A stretch of DNA of 26,443 nt from Candidatus Uhrbacteria bacterium (GCA_009691315.1 SICT01000005.1:1-26443), one strand, 5' to 3'. Positions 14,629 to 20,997 are shown, counted from the first letter of the stretch. Notes: a model not told the origin generated them from the letters alone. Numbers and translations are program-made.

Positions 14629-15186
14629 ATGCACGTTACCGTGTTTGAGTTGATGGCGAATCATTCGATGATCTGGAATTACTCTTGCAACCAAATTCCA
14701 AAATCTAGGTGAATGATTGAACTCCCCAAGATGACACAGCTCATGCACGACAATATAATCCGCCACGTGTTTAGGCAGTAAAATAATTTTATAATTAAAA
14801 CTTAAATTCCCCCTGCGCGAACAACTCCCCCATCGCGTCTTTTGATTTTTTATGCTGATTTTGTTGAATGGAAAACAATAGATTTGATTAAAATGTGCGA
14901 CGCGCTCTTCCGCAAGGGCCAATGCCGCGAACTTATGTTCGATAAAATCCTTCTTCGTGCTTAGCCGAAATGCAGGACAAGGAAACTTTTTAAAATACTC
15001 CAGCTTTTCCAAAACCCATTTTGACTTACGAATAATAAACGGCTCAATCAATCGCGGATTCATCCGAACCGGCGCCGTCACAACAAATCGACCATCAGCA
15101 TGAATAGCTAAACGCAAACGTCGAGCACGTTTACTTAATCTAAGACTATACTCTATCGGTTGTTTTTGAAGCTCGATCCAAGCCAT
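14620..15186 (-). CDS. YgjP-type (DUF45) zinc metalloprotease-like protein
   Basis: 188 residues, soluble. Zinc site HELCH (148-152) with a third His at 158 in the FNHSPRFW segment, preceded by the family block TRWGSCSRRGNLSFNY (117-132). These are hallmarks of the DUF45/YgjP group, related to SprT/WLM metalloproteases. Substrates are not established. It lies 24 nt downstream of the ITPase-like gene in the same direction and is last in the operon led by the HTH-GHKL regulator, but a 39-nt element ending 6 nt before its start (15193-15231) could give it separate control. Confidence 0.85.
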   Translation of the reverse strand: MAWIELQKQPIEYSLRLSKRARRLRLAIHADGRFVVTAPVRMNPRLIEPFIIRKSKWVLEKLEYFKKFPCPAFRLSTKKDFIEHKFAALALAEERVAHFNQIYCFPFNKISIKNQKTRWGSCSRRGNLSFNYKIILLPKHVADYIVVHELCHLGEFNHSPRFWNLVARVIPDHRMIRHQLKHGNVHLF

Positions 15187-15192
15187 GAATTC

Positions 15193-15231
15193 AAAACTAT
15201 TCTCTTATTCTCACGAATTAGACAATAAGAA
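15193..15231. repeat. 39-nt element (copy 2), upstream of the metalloprotease gene
   Basis: Matches 560-598 at 35 of 39 positions, with 19 consecutive identical bases at 15213-15231. All four mismatches fall in the left half, so the palindrome is imperfect here. The right half encodes the last codons of the ITPase-like gene. On the minus strand it ends 6 nt before the metalloprotease ATG. Confidence 0.75.
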
Positions 15232-15756
15232 CTGTTTCAATTTTTCGAATGGCTTGATCTGTAAATAGGTTTTTCGATCATCCTCTTCATTCAGTTCAGC
15301 TCGTGTGACCGAATAGCCCTCGGGAATAAAAATTTTATCCCAACCAAAACCCCCTTCCCCTGCTGGAGTTTGTGCTATTTCGCCGGCCAGCTTCCCTTCA
15401 AATAATTTTAAATCTTTTCCATTATAATATCCAAACACGCATCGTGCTGTGGCTTTTCGCGTTTTGTCATCCAACATCGAACAAATCGTTTCAAACGAAA
15501 CTTCTTCAACAAAAAATTTAATGAATGGCCCAGGCAATTTCCCCAGAGCTGCAAACTCGAGTGATACATCTTCGACAATCACTGGCCCTTGGACGCGCTC
15601 ATAGGCTTGCTTGACCTTATGTTCCACAATCTTCTTCAAATCCAACGACTGAATCTCATCGAGATCAAGCTTGAGATGCTGAACGGGAAAACCAAGGTAC
15701 TTTCCGAGATAGTCAGCTTTGCTCTGATTACCCGTGATGAATGTGATGGAGGCCAT
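15211..15756 (-). CDS. Ham1/RdgB/ITPA-family nucleoside triphosphate pyrophosphatase
   Basis: 181 residues. The family cleaves ITP, XTP and related non-canonical NTPs to NMP and pyrophosphate. Motifs: ITFITGNQSKADYL (4-17), LDLDEIQSLDL, PVIVEDVSLEF (58-68), LPGPFIKFF (74-82), and GGFGWDKIFIPEG (135-147). LPGPFIKFF is closer to the archaeal/eukaryotic ITPA signature LPGPYIKWF than to the LPG(V)xSARYAG form of E. coli RdgB. The C-terminal SHR motif that contacts the purine base is not present; the corresponding stretch reads EEDDRKTYLQIKPF. Base specificity may therefore differ. It follows the STAS-like gene by 10 nt, in the same operon. Confidence 0.88.
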   Translation of the reverse strand: MASITFITGNQSKADYLGKYLGFPVQHLKLDLDEIQSLDLKKIVEHKVKQAYERVQGPVIVEDVSLEFAALGKLPGPFIKFFVEEVSFETICSMLDDKTRKATARCVFGYYNGKDLKLFEGKLAGEIAQTPAGEGGFGWDKIFIPEGYSVTRAELNEEDDRKTYLQIKPFEKLKQFLLSNS

Positions 15757-15766
15757 AAGGATTACC

Positions 15767-16060
15767 TCATACTCTGATCTTGAATGGTCGCTTGTTAGCT
15801 TCTTGAAGAATTCTCAGTGTGGCATGCACGGAAAGATTTTCACTCGGTAAGAGCAGTAACTTATCATCCAATTGATTGAGTAATGGACTCAAAAATTCAT
15901 CTGCCCATGAAGGCGATAATGTGAGTACACCGGTAAAATCTATTTCCAGCTCTTCGTCTTGAGACAAGTCACGCAACGTCGGCTGAAATGCCTTAAACGC
16001 CTCACTACCCAATTCCCGCGAGATCAATGTTTTGCCAAATTTCTCTAGTTGTAACTTCAT
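15767..16060 (-). CDS. STAS-like protein (DUF4325 type)
   Basis: 97 residues from the ATG at 16060, which gives the compact domain MKLQLEKFGK. A longer frame to 16108 would overlap the upstream gene and adds a Lys/Arg-rich stretch. Core features fit STAS-like DUF4325 proteins: a strand LEIDFTGVLTLSPSWADEFL (38-57), a helix, then a hydrophobic strand, and RILQEANKRPF. STAS proteins bind GHKL ATPases in anti-sigma/anti-anti-sigma switches and may be phosphorylated on a Ser/Thr near the LSPS segment. Placed 23 nt after the HTH-GHKL gene, it is the natural partner. Remote homology only, hence moderate confidence. Confidence 0.75.
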   Translation of the reverse strand: MKLQLEKFGKTLISRELGSEAFKAFQPTLRDLSQDEELEIDFTGVLTLSPSWADEFLSPLLNQLDDKLLLLPSENLSVHATLRILQEANKRPFKIRV

Positions 16061-16083
16061 ATATTTTTTCTTGTTTAAACGTA

Positions 16084-16803
16084 TTAAAATTCTATTTTTG
16101 CTAAACATCCTCGCACGATACGTTGACCGCGTGTCACACGAAATACTTTATCCGAGCCTCTCATACGCACCTCCGCGTCGCCACTGGTATAAAATAAATC
16201 AATTGGTTGATCAATAACGACTTCGCGAACAAGTTTCAGACCATTACCACGCTTTTCCGGTGCACGTCCAGAAATAAATTCGGTAAACGCAACTTCTACC
16301 GCCGCAACGTGACTGGGAAGTCCCGGGCGAACTTTGCGTAAAGTTTCCAAAATACCCAATCCTCGATCGGCAAGAACAATAATCTGTTTCGTGAGATCAT
16401 AGCCAAAAAAAATTCCTGCTGTATCGGGCCACTTGCCTAAATTGTGAGCAAACGAATTATCACCAATCTCTCCAGTAATCAAGGTGATCAAAGAATACAA
16501 TTTTTCAAATCCTGGCATGCGCATAAGGACATGCTCCATTTTTGATAATCTTGCATTAAAAATCGAACTTGTCGAACAATGGAATATGCCCGGAAATTCA
16601 ACACCATCCTGGATCCATTCTGTAGCGAACTTCATTAAATCACTCGTCAGAATTTCCAAATCTGTTTCACGGTAATATCGATGAGTTCCACCATCTTTAT
16701 TGATCGCAACTAATTTACCGCTCTTGTCCCAGCGGCGCAAAGTATCAAGCGAAACACCTAAAAATTCCGCTGCCTGCCTAATAGTTAATAGTTGCTCTTC
16801 CAT
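16084..16803 (-). CDS. DNA-binding regulator: MerR/excisionase-type HTH fused to a GHKL ATPase domain
   Basis: 239 residues from the ATG at 16803. The longer frame to 16860 is rejected because it would be translated from the operator region. The N-terminus has a MerR/Xis winged HTH: LTIRQAAEFLGVSLDTLRRW (6-25), then KSGKLVAINKDGGTHRYY (28-44). The C-terminal part has the marks of a GHKL ATPase: an N box with Glu112 and Asn116 in GEIGDNSFAH (111-120), a G1 box ADRGLGI (145-151, DxGxG) and a G2 box RGNGLKLV (185-192). No histidine kinase phospho-acceptor domain or membrane segment is seen. The expected behaviour is ATP-dependent binding of the STAS-like protein encoded next, altering DNA binding. 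Upstream repeats suggest autoregulation. Confidence 0.85.
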   Translation of the reverse strand: MEEQLLTIRQAAEFLGVSLDTLRRWDKSGKLVAINKDGGTHRYYRETDLEILTSDLMKFATEWIQDGVEFPGIFHCSTSSIFNARLSKMEHVLMRMPGFEKLYSLITLITGEIGDNSFAHNLGKWPDTAGIFFGYDLTKQIIVLADRGLGILETLRKVRPGLPSHVAAVEVAFTEFISGRAPEKRGNGLKLVREVVIDQPIDLFYTSGDAEVRMRGSDKVFRVTRGQRIVRGCLAKIEF

Positions 16804-16807
16804 AATA

Positions 16808-16880
16808 TAAAGTCTAGCATAGACTTTAAGACTATGCAAGAATTGCATAAAACTATGCATAAATATATTAAACTATGCAT
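16808..16880 (-). promoter_or_regulatory. Promoter and operator array of the HTH-GHKL operon
   Basis: Minus strand: -35 TTGCAT (16839-16834), 17-nt spacer, -10 TAGACT (16816-16811), then 7 nt to the ATG, so the message is probably leaderless. Direct repeats with core ACTATGCA (plus strand) start at 16831, 16852 and 16872, about two helical turns apart; the first contains the -35. A perfect 21-bp inverted repeat, TAAAGTCTA / TAGACTTTA with a 3-nt spacer (16808-16828), covers the -10. Confidence 0.7.
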
Positions 16881-16934
16881 TATTCATACTAACTAGCATC
16901 TTGTCATATTTCCTAAAAAAAAATCAGAGGTTAC

Positions 16935-16940
16935 ATTATA
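16935..16940 (-). promoter_or_regulatory. Possible upstream -10 box toward the HTH-GHKL operon
   Basis: A perfect TATAAT on the minus strand, without a convincing -35. If used, it would place the whole operator array in the transcribed leader. It lies inside the tRNA promoter region of the other strand, so the two would be divergent. Confidence 0.3.
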
Positions 16941-16941
16941 C

Positions 16942-16969
16942 TTGTCTTTCTCTTCTTTTCTGCTATCAT
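16942..16969 (+). promoter_or_regulatory. tRNA-Ser promoter
   Basis: -35 TTGTCT (16942-16947), 16-nt spacer, extended -10 TGCTATCAT with the hexamer TATCAT at 16964-16969, 22 nt before the tRNA 5' end. Confidence 0.6.
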
Positions 16970-16991
16970 CTCGGAACATTCTCTATCACAC

Positions 16992-17079
16992 GGAAGGGTC
17001 GCATAGCGGTCTAGTGCACTTGCTTGGAAAGCAAGCGTAGCGCAAGCTACCGAGGGTTCGAATCCCTCCCCTTCCGCCA
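16992..17079 (+). tRNA. tRNA-Ser (anticodon GGA)
   Basis: The acceptor stem GGAAGGG (16992-16998) pairs with CCCTTCC (17069-17075), followed by discriminator G and encoded CCA (17077-17079). The anticodon stem is CTTGC / GCAAG with loop TTGGAAA, giving anticodon GGA, which reads UCC/UCU. A long variable arm (CGTAGCGCAAGCTACCG region) is typical of class II tRNA-Ser. The T arm is AGGGTTCGAATCCCT. The terminal CCA is also the first three bases of the hairpin block that follows. Confidence 0.96.
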
Positions 17080-17165
17080 CACTTCGCTAAAGCTATGTGT
17101 GGTCTTTGACCACAACAACGTAGGTTGCGCGAAGTGTGGTACCCGAAGCTTTAGCGTAGGGTACC
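17077..17165. repeat. Nested hairpin block between tRNA-Ser and the GIY-YIG genes
   Basis: Hairpin A: CCACAC (17077-17082) / GTGTGG (17097-17102) with a 14-nt loop. Hairpin B: TGTGGTC (17098-17104) / GACCACA (17108-17114). Hairpin C: GGTACCC (17138-17144) / GGGTACC (17159-17165) with a 14-nt loop. Loops A and C carry the same core, CGCTAAAGCT versus AGCTTTAGCG, in opposite orientation. A long alternative pairing also exists, CCACACTTCGC (17077-17087) with GCGAAGTGTGG (17129-17139). None has a good T tract, so these are not ordinary terminators. Confidence 0.75.
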
Positions 17166-17178
17166 TCACTAGTTGGTT

Positions 17179-17433
17179 ATGTATTACGTTTATCTGTTAA
17201 AACTTGTAAATAAAACCCTCTATACGGGATCGTCACCCGATTTAAAACGAAGAATCGTGCAGTATGAATCTGGATATTCAGAGGCCACAAAAAATCTAAG
17301 ACCTCTCAAACTTGTTTGGTATTGTGCATTTCAAAATCGACTCGAAGCTCTACGATTCGAAAAGTATTTGAAAACCGGTTCCGGACAGGCGTTCCGAAAT
17401 GGTCATTTAATAGGAATGCTGGACAAAGCATAA
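17179..17433 (+). CDS. Small GIY-YIG nuclease-like protein
   Basis: 84 residues from the ATG at 17179. A TTG 6 nt earlier is possible but unneeded. It is a single GIY-YIG domain, MYYVYLLKLVNKTLYTGSSPDLKRR, with paired Tyr motifs YVY and LYTG, Arg in the following helix and Glu in RFEKYLKTGSGQAFRNGH. This is the short stand-alone type (YhbQ/UPF0213-like and relatives), which in CPR genomes is often present in several copies. No Shine-Dalgarno. Its position 14 nt after a hairpin block and just after a tRNA, with a second GIY-YIG gene next to it, suggests a mobile or repeat-linked unit. Confidence 0.85.
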   Translation: MYYVYLLKLVNKTLYTGSSPDLKRRIVQYESGYSEATKNLRPLKLVWYCAFQNRLEALRFEKYLKTGSGQAFRNGHLIGMLDKA

Positions 17434-17482
17434 CAAAGGCCCTCGAAGCTTGGCACTTAACACACTGACACCGCCATTCGTT

Positions 17483-17776
17483 ATGAACACTTGGTTCGTT
17501 TACATTCTTCGATGTTGTGACGGGAGTCTGTATACTGGAATTTCAAATAATCTCAATGAGAGGATCAAACGTCACAATAATGGTCAGGGAGCCGCCTATA
17601 CGAGAAGCCATCGACCTGTGGTCCTGATTTGGACAGAAGCGGCTGAATCTGAATCGGCCGCACGAAAACGCGAAGCACAAATTAAGGGCTGGAAGAAAGG
17701 AGAGAAAGAAAATTTGATAAAGGAGAACCATCTAAACGGTTCTGGTCATTTTTACATACGCAAAAATTTGCGCTAA
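17483..17776 (+). CDS. Second small GIY-YIG nuclease, UPF0213/YhbQ type
   Basis: 97 residues from the ATG at 17483; the frame upstream lacks family similarity. GIY-YIG motifs WFVYILRCCDGSLYTGIS (4-21), then NNLNERIKRHNNGQGAAYTRSHRP (22-45), Glu54, and the basic AARKREAQIKGWKKGEKENLI. It is more canonical (YhbQ-like) than its neighbour and shares little with it outside the core, so the pair is not a recent duplication. The 3' end contains the -35 box of the next gene and the palindrome CGCAAAAATTTGCG. Confidence 0.88.
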   Translation: MNTWFVYILRCCDGSLYTGISNNLNERIKRHNNGQGAAYTRSHRPVVLIWTEAAESESAARKREAQIKGWKKGEKENLIKENHLNGSGHFYIRKNLR

Positions 17777-17779
17777 GAT
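17751..17779 (+). promoter_or_regulatory. Leaderless promoter of the alpha/beta hydrolase gene
   Basis: -35 TTTACA (17751-17756), exactly 17 nt, -10 TAAGAT (17774-17779), then 6 nt to the ATG at 17786. Transcription should start at or within a base or two of the start codon. The -10 overlaps the TAA stop of the preceding gene. Confidence 0.7.
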
Positions 17780-17785
17780 CACGAG

Positions 17786-18520
17786 ATGGAAAAAAATTTG
17801 AAGATCAAGCTCGATAAAAAATTCTCTCTGTATGGCCGATTAAATGGCTCGCTTAATAAACCCCTGTTCATCATGGTTCATGGTCTTCCGGGTGATATTT
17901 ACGGTAGCTTTTATGAAAAGGCCACGAGCTGGTTCATACAGCACGGTTTCGCTTCTTTTCGCTTTAATCTATACGGCTGGCAAAAAGATGCGCGTCAACT
18001 AATCGATTGTACACTCAAAACGCATGCTGCTGATCTCGATATGGTCGTGCGTTATTTCCGCAAACGAGGTGTGAAAAAAATATGTGTGGCCGGCCATAGT
18101 TTTGGCGGATCGACGATTCTGCTCTCACCAGAACAAAATTTTGATGCCGTGGCCTTGTGGGATCCTTCCTTTGACATCTCATTTACAAAAACGAAATACG
18201 GTTACCCGGGAGGAAGATATATTAAGGCGCTCAACGGATATTTTATGCGCTGGGGTACAAACGTCATTATCGGGAAAGAGATGGCAAAAGAAGCAGATCG
18301 TCTTGTCTGGAAACATCTGACAAAAAACTTCTACGTTCCGTTAAAAATCATTGCTGCCGACAAAGGTGTACTCCTTCCAGGAGCAAGGCAATATTTCAAA
18401 ACAGCTCATCCTCCAAAAAGCTTGACTGTCATCAAAGGTGCAACTCATCACTTTGATGATCGTGACGACATGCAAGAAAATGTTTTCAAACTTTCAAAAA
18501 ATTGGTTTGATAAATTTTAA
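17786..18520 (+). CDS. Alpha/beta hydrolase
   Basis: 244 residues, soluble. Oxyanion-hole segment MVHGLPGD (30-37), nucleophile elbow GHSFGG with Ser105, likely acid Asp192 in IIAADKG, and likely catalytic His221 or 222 in GATHHFDD. The N-terminal KIKLDKKFSLYGRLNG and the short cap (about 130-170) suggest a small-ester or acyl-peptide type hydrolase; the substrate cannot be read. It is preceded by its own promoter overlapping the GIY-YIG stop and ends one nucleotide from the stop of the convergent YecM-like gene. Confidence 0.85.
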   Translation: MEKNLKIKLDKKFSLYGRLNGSLNKPLFIMVHGLPGDIYGSFYEKATSWFIQHGFASFRFNLYGWQKDARQLIDCTLKTHAADLDMVVRYFRKRGVKKICVAGHSFGGSTILLSPEQNFDAVALWDPSFDISFTKTKYGYPGGRYIKALNGYFMRWGTNVIIGKEMAKEADRLVWKHLTKNFYVPLKIIAADKGVLLPGARQYFKTAHPPKSLTVIKGATHHFDDRDDMQENVFKLSKNWFDKF

Positions 18521-18521
18521 G

Positions 18522-19025
18522 TTATCTCATCTCCTCCCTCTTAATCTTTTCTATCAACACTTCCGGTTCAATGCGCACCTTAAATGTTCCGGTAATCGTA
18601 GCGTCAAATGTCGTGTGATGCGGACGTTCTATCTTTTCAAACATCATTCCTTTGCTCGCCAGATCCGCGACAAACTCCTCAACGGTTCCGCTCAACGGAT
18701 AAATTTCTATGTGATCAAAACCGCTGGTTTGACTGCCGTCTGGTTTTTGATCAGCCAGCTCGAGATAATGAATCTCTCCCAACAGAGTCTGGATTGGCTG
18801 TAAAAACTTTATATACGCGATGCGCCGGTGAGAAATAATGGATTGATAAATAAACTCGCTGTCTTTTTCAAATAATGCACGTACCTGTTCAAACTCTCCA
18901 AGATCAGCACACTTATAACAGATGTGATCAGCAACGGCCGATGGAGCAAATCTATCTGACCAAACCTGAAAAGCCATCAAGCCATCTTGAGCCCCATCAA
19001 AAAATTCTTGAATCGTTTTATCCAT
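18522..19025 (-). CDS. YecM-like protein of the vicinal-oxygen-chelate fold
   Basis: 167 residues. Conserved points fit YecM-type VOC proteins: ADHICYKCA with His34, SHRRIAYIKF (65-74), HYLELADQKPDGS with Glu89, and SGFDHIEIYP with His105 and Glu107. His and Glu of this kind form the metal site in the VOC superfamily. The reaction is unknown. The possible Shine-Dalgarno AGGGA lies 4 nt before the ATG. It is transcribed divergently from the dihydroorotate dehydrogenase gene, 100 nt away. Confidence 0.75.
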   Translation of the reverse strand: MDKTIQEFFDGAQDGLMAFQVWSDRFAPSAVADHICYKCADLGEFEQVRALFEKDSEFIYQSIISHRRIAYIKFLQPIQTLLGEIHYLELADQKPDGSQTSGFDHIEIYPLSGTVEEFVADLASKGMMFEKIERPHHTTFDATITGTFKVRIEPEVLIEKIKREEMR

Positions 19026-19125
19026 AAATCCCTATTTCATCATTTTGCCCTTTTTCCCAATCTCTGGCAAAGTCTTCTCGTTCTTGTTCCTTCCCAAACC
19101 CAAACGCGAAAGCGAGGTCTGTCAG

Positions 19126-20097
19126 ATGAAACTCCGCGGTATTGATTTTGGTCATGTGTTCTGCGCTTCAGGCGCGCGCAACTTCGATGGCAACGGCTAT
19201 CCGTTCCATGGAGCCCTCAAGGCGCTTGGTCTCCTCAACTTCGAGAGATCGACGCTCGTTACCAAAACAGTGACGATCGATCCACGAGTCGGTAACATGC
19301 CGCTCCAGGAAGATGGGCTCACGCCCTACGAGCTCAAACCCAAGTGTATCCGGGTCTATCCGGCCAAGGGTATGGTACTGAACTCTGTTGGACTGTCTAA
19401 TGCGGGGGTCAATTTCTATCTGGCCCAAGGGATCTGGCAGAGCTTGCCTAATCCATTCTTCATTTCGTTCGGCTGTGTCGAAAAGACAGCAGTCGGACGT
19501 CTGGTGGAATTGGAGGGATTCGTCAAACTCCTGGGACCGGAACTCCCGACATTCAAAGCCCCGGTCGGACTTCAAATGAACTTCTCCTGTCCCAACACAG
19601 GTGTACATTGGGAGGACTCGACACGCGAAATCGGGACCATGCTCGATATCGCCGAGCAACTCAATATCCCGCTCGTCATCAAGCTGAACGCACTCACACC
19701 ATGTGAACTCGTGTTCAGTTTCGTGGATCATCCGGCGCTAGATGCGATCTCTATGTCCAACACGATCCCGTGGGGCGCACTCCACGAGCAGATCCACTGG
19801 AAAAAACTTTTTGGCACTGACGTATCGCCTCTCGCTCATCTGGGCGGCGGCGGACTGTCGGGCAAACCACTCTTGCGGATCGTTTCGAACTGGATTCGCT
19901 GCATTCTTTCACATGCATATGGCCGCATGAAACCGATCATCGGCGGCGGTGGCATCCTGTGCAAGGGTGATGCAGACCAGATGCTCGATGCGGGTGCCGA
20001 AGCGATCGAGATCGGCTCCTGCGCGATCCTGCGTCCATGGCGTGTGGCTGGAATCATCCGACATGTCAACCATCGAATGAACGGCCGAGGGAAGTAA
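19126..20097 (+). CDS. pyrD: Dihydroorotate dehydrogenase-like FMN protein (class 1 type)
   Basis: 323 residues from the ATG at 19126, with GAGG 8 nt upstream; a TTG start at 19045 is unlikely. FMN-barrel motifs: MVLNSVGLSNAGVNFYL (83-99), NFSCPNTG (152-159), VIKLNALTP (184-192), SNTIPWG (211-217), GGGGLSGKPLL (240-250), and the phosphate loop PIIGGGGILCKGDA with IEIGSCAIL. The proposed base in NFSCPN is Cys155, as in soluble class 1 enzymes; class 2 membrane enzymes have Ser. No membrane N-terminus is seen. It oxidises dihydroorotate to orotate in pyrimidine synthesis if the usual role holds. No other pyr gene and no PyrK partner is adjacent. The coding region appears more GC-rich than its neighbours. 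Confidence 0.85.
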   Translation: MKLRGIDFGHVFCASGARNFDGNGYPFHGALKALGLLNFERSTLVTKTVTIDPRVGNMPLQEDGLTPYELKPKCIRVYPAKGMVLNSVGLSNAGVNFYLAQGIWQSLPNPFFISFGCVEKTAVGRLVELEGFVKLLGPELPTFKAPVGLQMNFSCPNTGVHWEDSTREIGTMLDIAEQLNIPLVIKLNALTPCELVFSFVDHPALDAISMSNTIPWGALHEQIHWKKLFGTDVSPLAHLGGGGLSGKPLLRIVSNWIRCILSHAYGRMKPIIGGGGILCKGDADQMLDAGAEAIEIGSCAILRPWRVAGIIRHVNHRMNGRGK

Positions 20098-20099
20098 TC

Positions 20100-20243
20100 A
20101 TGGACATGCCGGAAAATATGGGAGCGACGGTGACCCTGTTCTTGCCGCTTAAGATCTTGTTGGTCGTAAGCGGTTTTTTATTTTTCAAAAACGGCCCGAT
20201 CGTCAAGACCGGGCCCGTGACTCTTACGAATCTTTATGATTGA
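20100..20243 (+). CDS. Possible 47-residue single-pass membrane microprotein
   Basis: The ATG lies 2 nt after the pyrD stop, with GAGGGAAG just upstream as a usable ribosome site. The product would have one hydrophobic helix (TLFLPLKILLVVSGFLFF) and a polar tail ending NLYD. Against it, both the pyrD terminator (20145-20185) and the minus-strand terminator (20186-20218) lie inside the frame, and hydrophobic codons are expected from T-rich terminators. Probably not a gene, but not excluded. Confidence 0.2.
   Translation: MDMPENMGATVTLFLPLKILLVVSGFLFFKNGPIVKTGPVTLTNLYD
20145..20185 (+). terminator. pyrD terminator
   Basis: CCGCTTA (20145-20151) pairs with TAAGCGG (20167-20173), followed by TTTTTTATTTTT. 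Confidence 0.8.
20186..20218 (-). terminator. Terminator of the gatC-to-dsbA operon
   Basis: On the minus strand GGCCCGGTC pairs with GATCGGGCC (one internal mismatch) around a 5-nt loop, followed by C/G and TTTTT. It lies 27 nt after the last stop of the minus-strand operon. Together with the adjacent pyrD terminator it makes a back-to-back pair between convergent genes. Confidence 0.75.
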
Positions 20244-20244
20244 A

Positions 20245-20997
20245 TTACTTTTTTGCTCCGGCAGCTTCTAAGGCTGATTTTAAATTTGGATAAGGGACCG
20301 CACCGCTGATCAATTTTCCATTGATAAAATTCGCTGGGGTTCCTTGAACGCCCGCTTGATCGCCGCTCGCTGCATCCGCATTCACGCGGGCCGCCATTTC
20401 ACCAGAATCCACACAGGACTTAAATGCCCCTTCATTCAACCCGATTCCCTTAGCCATGGCGACAAGCGCATCAACAGTCAGATCAGCGGACGATTCAAAC
20501 ATCTTGTCATGCATTTTCCAAAAGGCATCATTCCCAGCAAGCTTTGCCGCGCATTCAGACGCTTCCGCCGCTTTCTGCGCAAATGGATGGATAGAGCTCA
20601 AAGGAAAATGACGATACACGAGTCTCACATCATTCGGAAAATCCTTCAGCATCTGTTTAATGCTGGGTAGATGCCGTTGACAAAAGGGGCATTGAAAATC
20701 TGAGTATTCGATAAACGTCACTTTTGCATTCTTGTTTCCCAAAACATGATCAATCTTTGCATCAACATCTTTTACCGGTGCAGACGGTGTCGGAGCCGAG
20801 GGTCCCAAATCGTTTGGTTGCGAAGGCGCCTGCGCAAGAGGCGATCCTTGATTCAGGAAACTCAGACCCTTTCCCCCTCCCATTGCATTTAAAACAAACC
20901 CGAGGGCGAGCACAGCGGAAACGGCAATGCCCAAAATCAATCCCATGTAAAACATGGTCTTAGGATTACTATTCCAGAAACTTGTTTCTGATGACAT
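20245..20997 (-). CDS. Membrane-anchored DsbA-like thioredoxin-fold oxidoreductase (CPFC)
   Basis: 250 residues from the ATG at 20997; a TTG start at 21009 would add four residues. One N-terminal membrane helix (about 15-38), a Pro/Ser/Gln-rich linker (about 50-76), then a DsbA-type domain. Active site YSDFQCPFCQRHLP with Cys103 and Cys106, cis-Pro221 in VQGTPANFI, and KDFPNDVRLVYRHFPL as in BdbD/DsbA relatives. Extra Cys149 and Cys195 could form a structural disulfide. It probably catalyses disulfide formation or reduction outside the cytoplasmic membrane. It is the last gene of the operon, after a second DsbA-like gene (41-nt gap). No DsbB or VKOR is in the window. Confidence 0.9.
   Translation of the reverse strand: MSSETSFWNSNPKTMFYMGLILGIAVSAVLALGFVLNAMGGGKGLSFLNQGSPLAQAPSQPNDLGPSAPTPSAPVKDVDAKIDHVLGNKNAKVTFIEYSDFQCPFCQRHLPSIKQMLKDFPNDVRLVYRHFPLSSIHPFAQKAAEASECAAKLAGNDAFWKMHDKMFESSADLTVDALVAMAKGIGLNEGAFKSCVDSGEMAARVNADAASGDQAGVQGTPANFINGKLISGAVPYPNLKSALEAAGAKK

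Noticed and set aside
16804..16860. N-terminal extension of the HTH-GHKL protein
   Set aside because: It would translate the operator repeats; the HTH domain begins immediately after the ATG at 16803.
17077..17165. Reading the post-tRNA hairpins as ordinary terminators
   Set aside because: None is followed by a T tract. The shared loop core in opposite orientation points to a repeat family instead.
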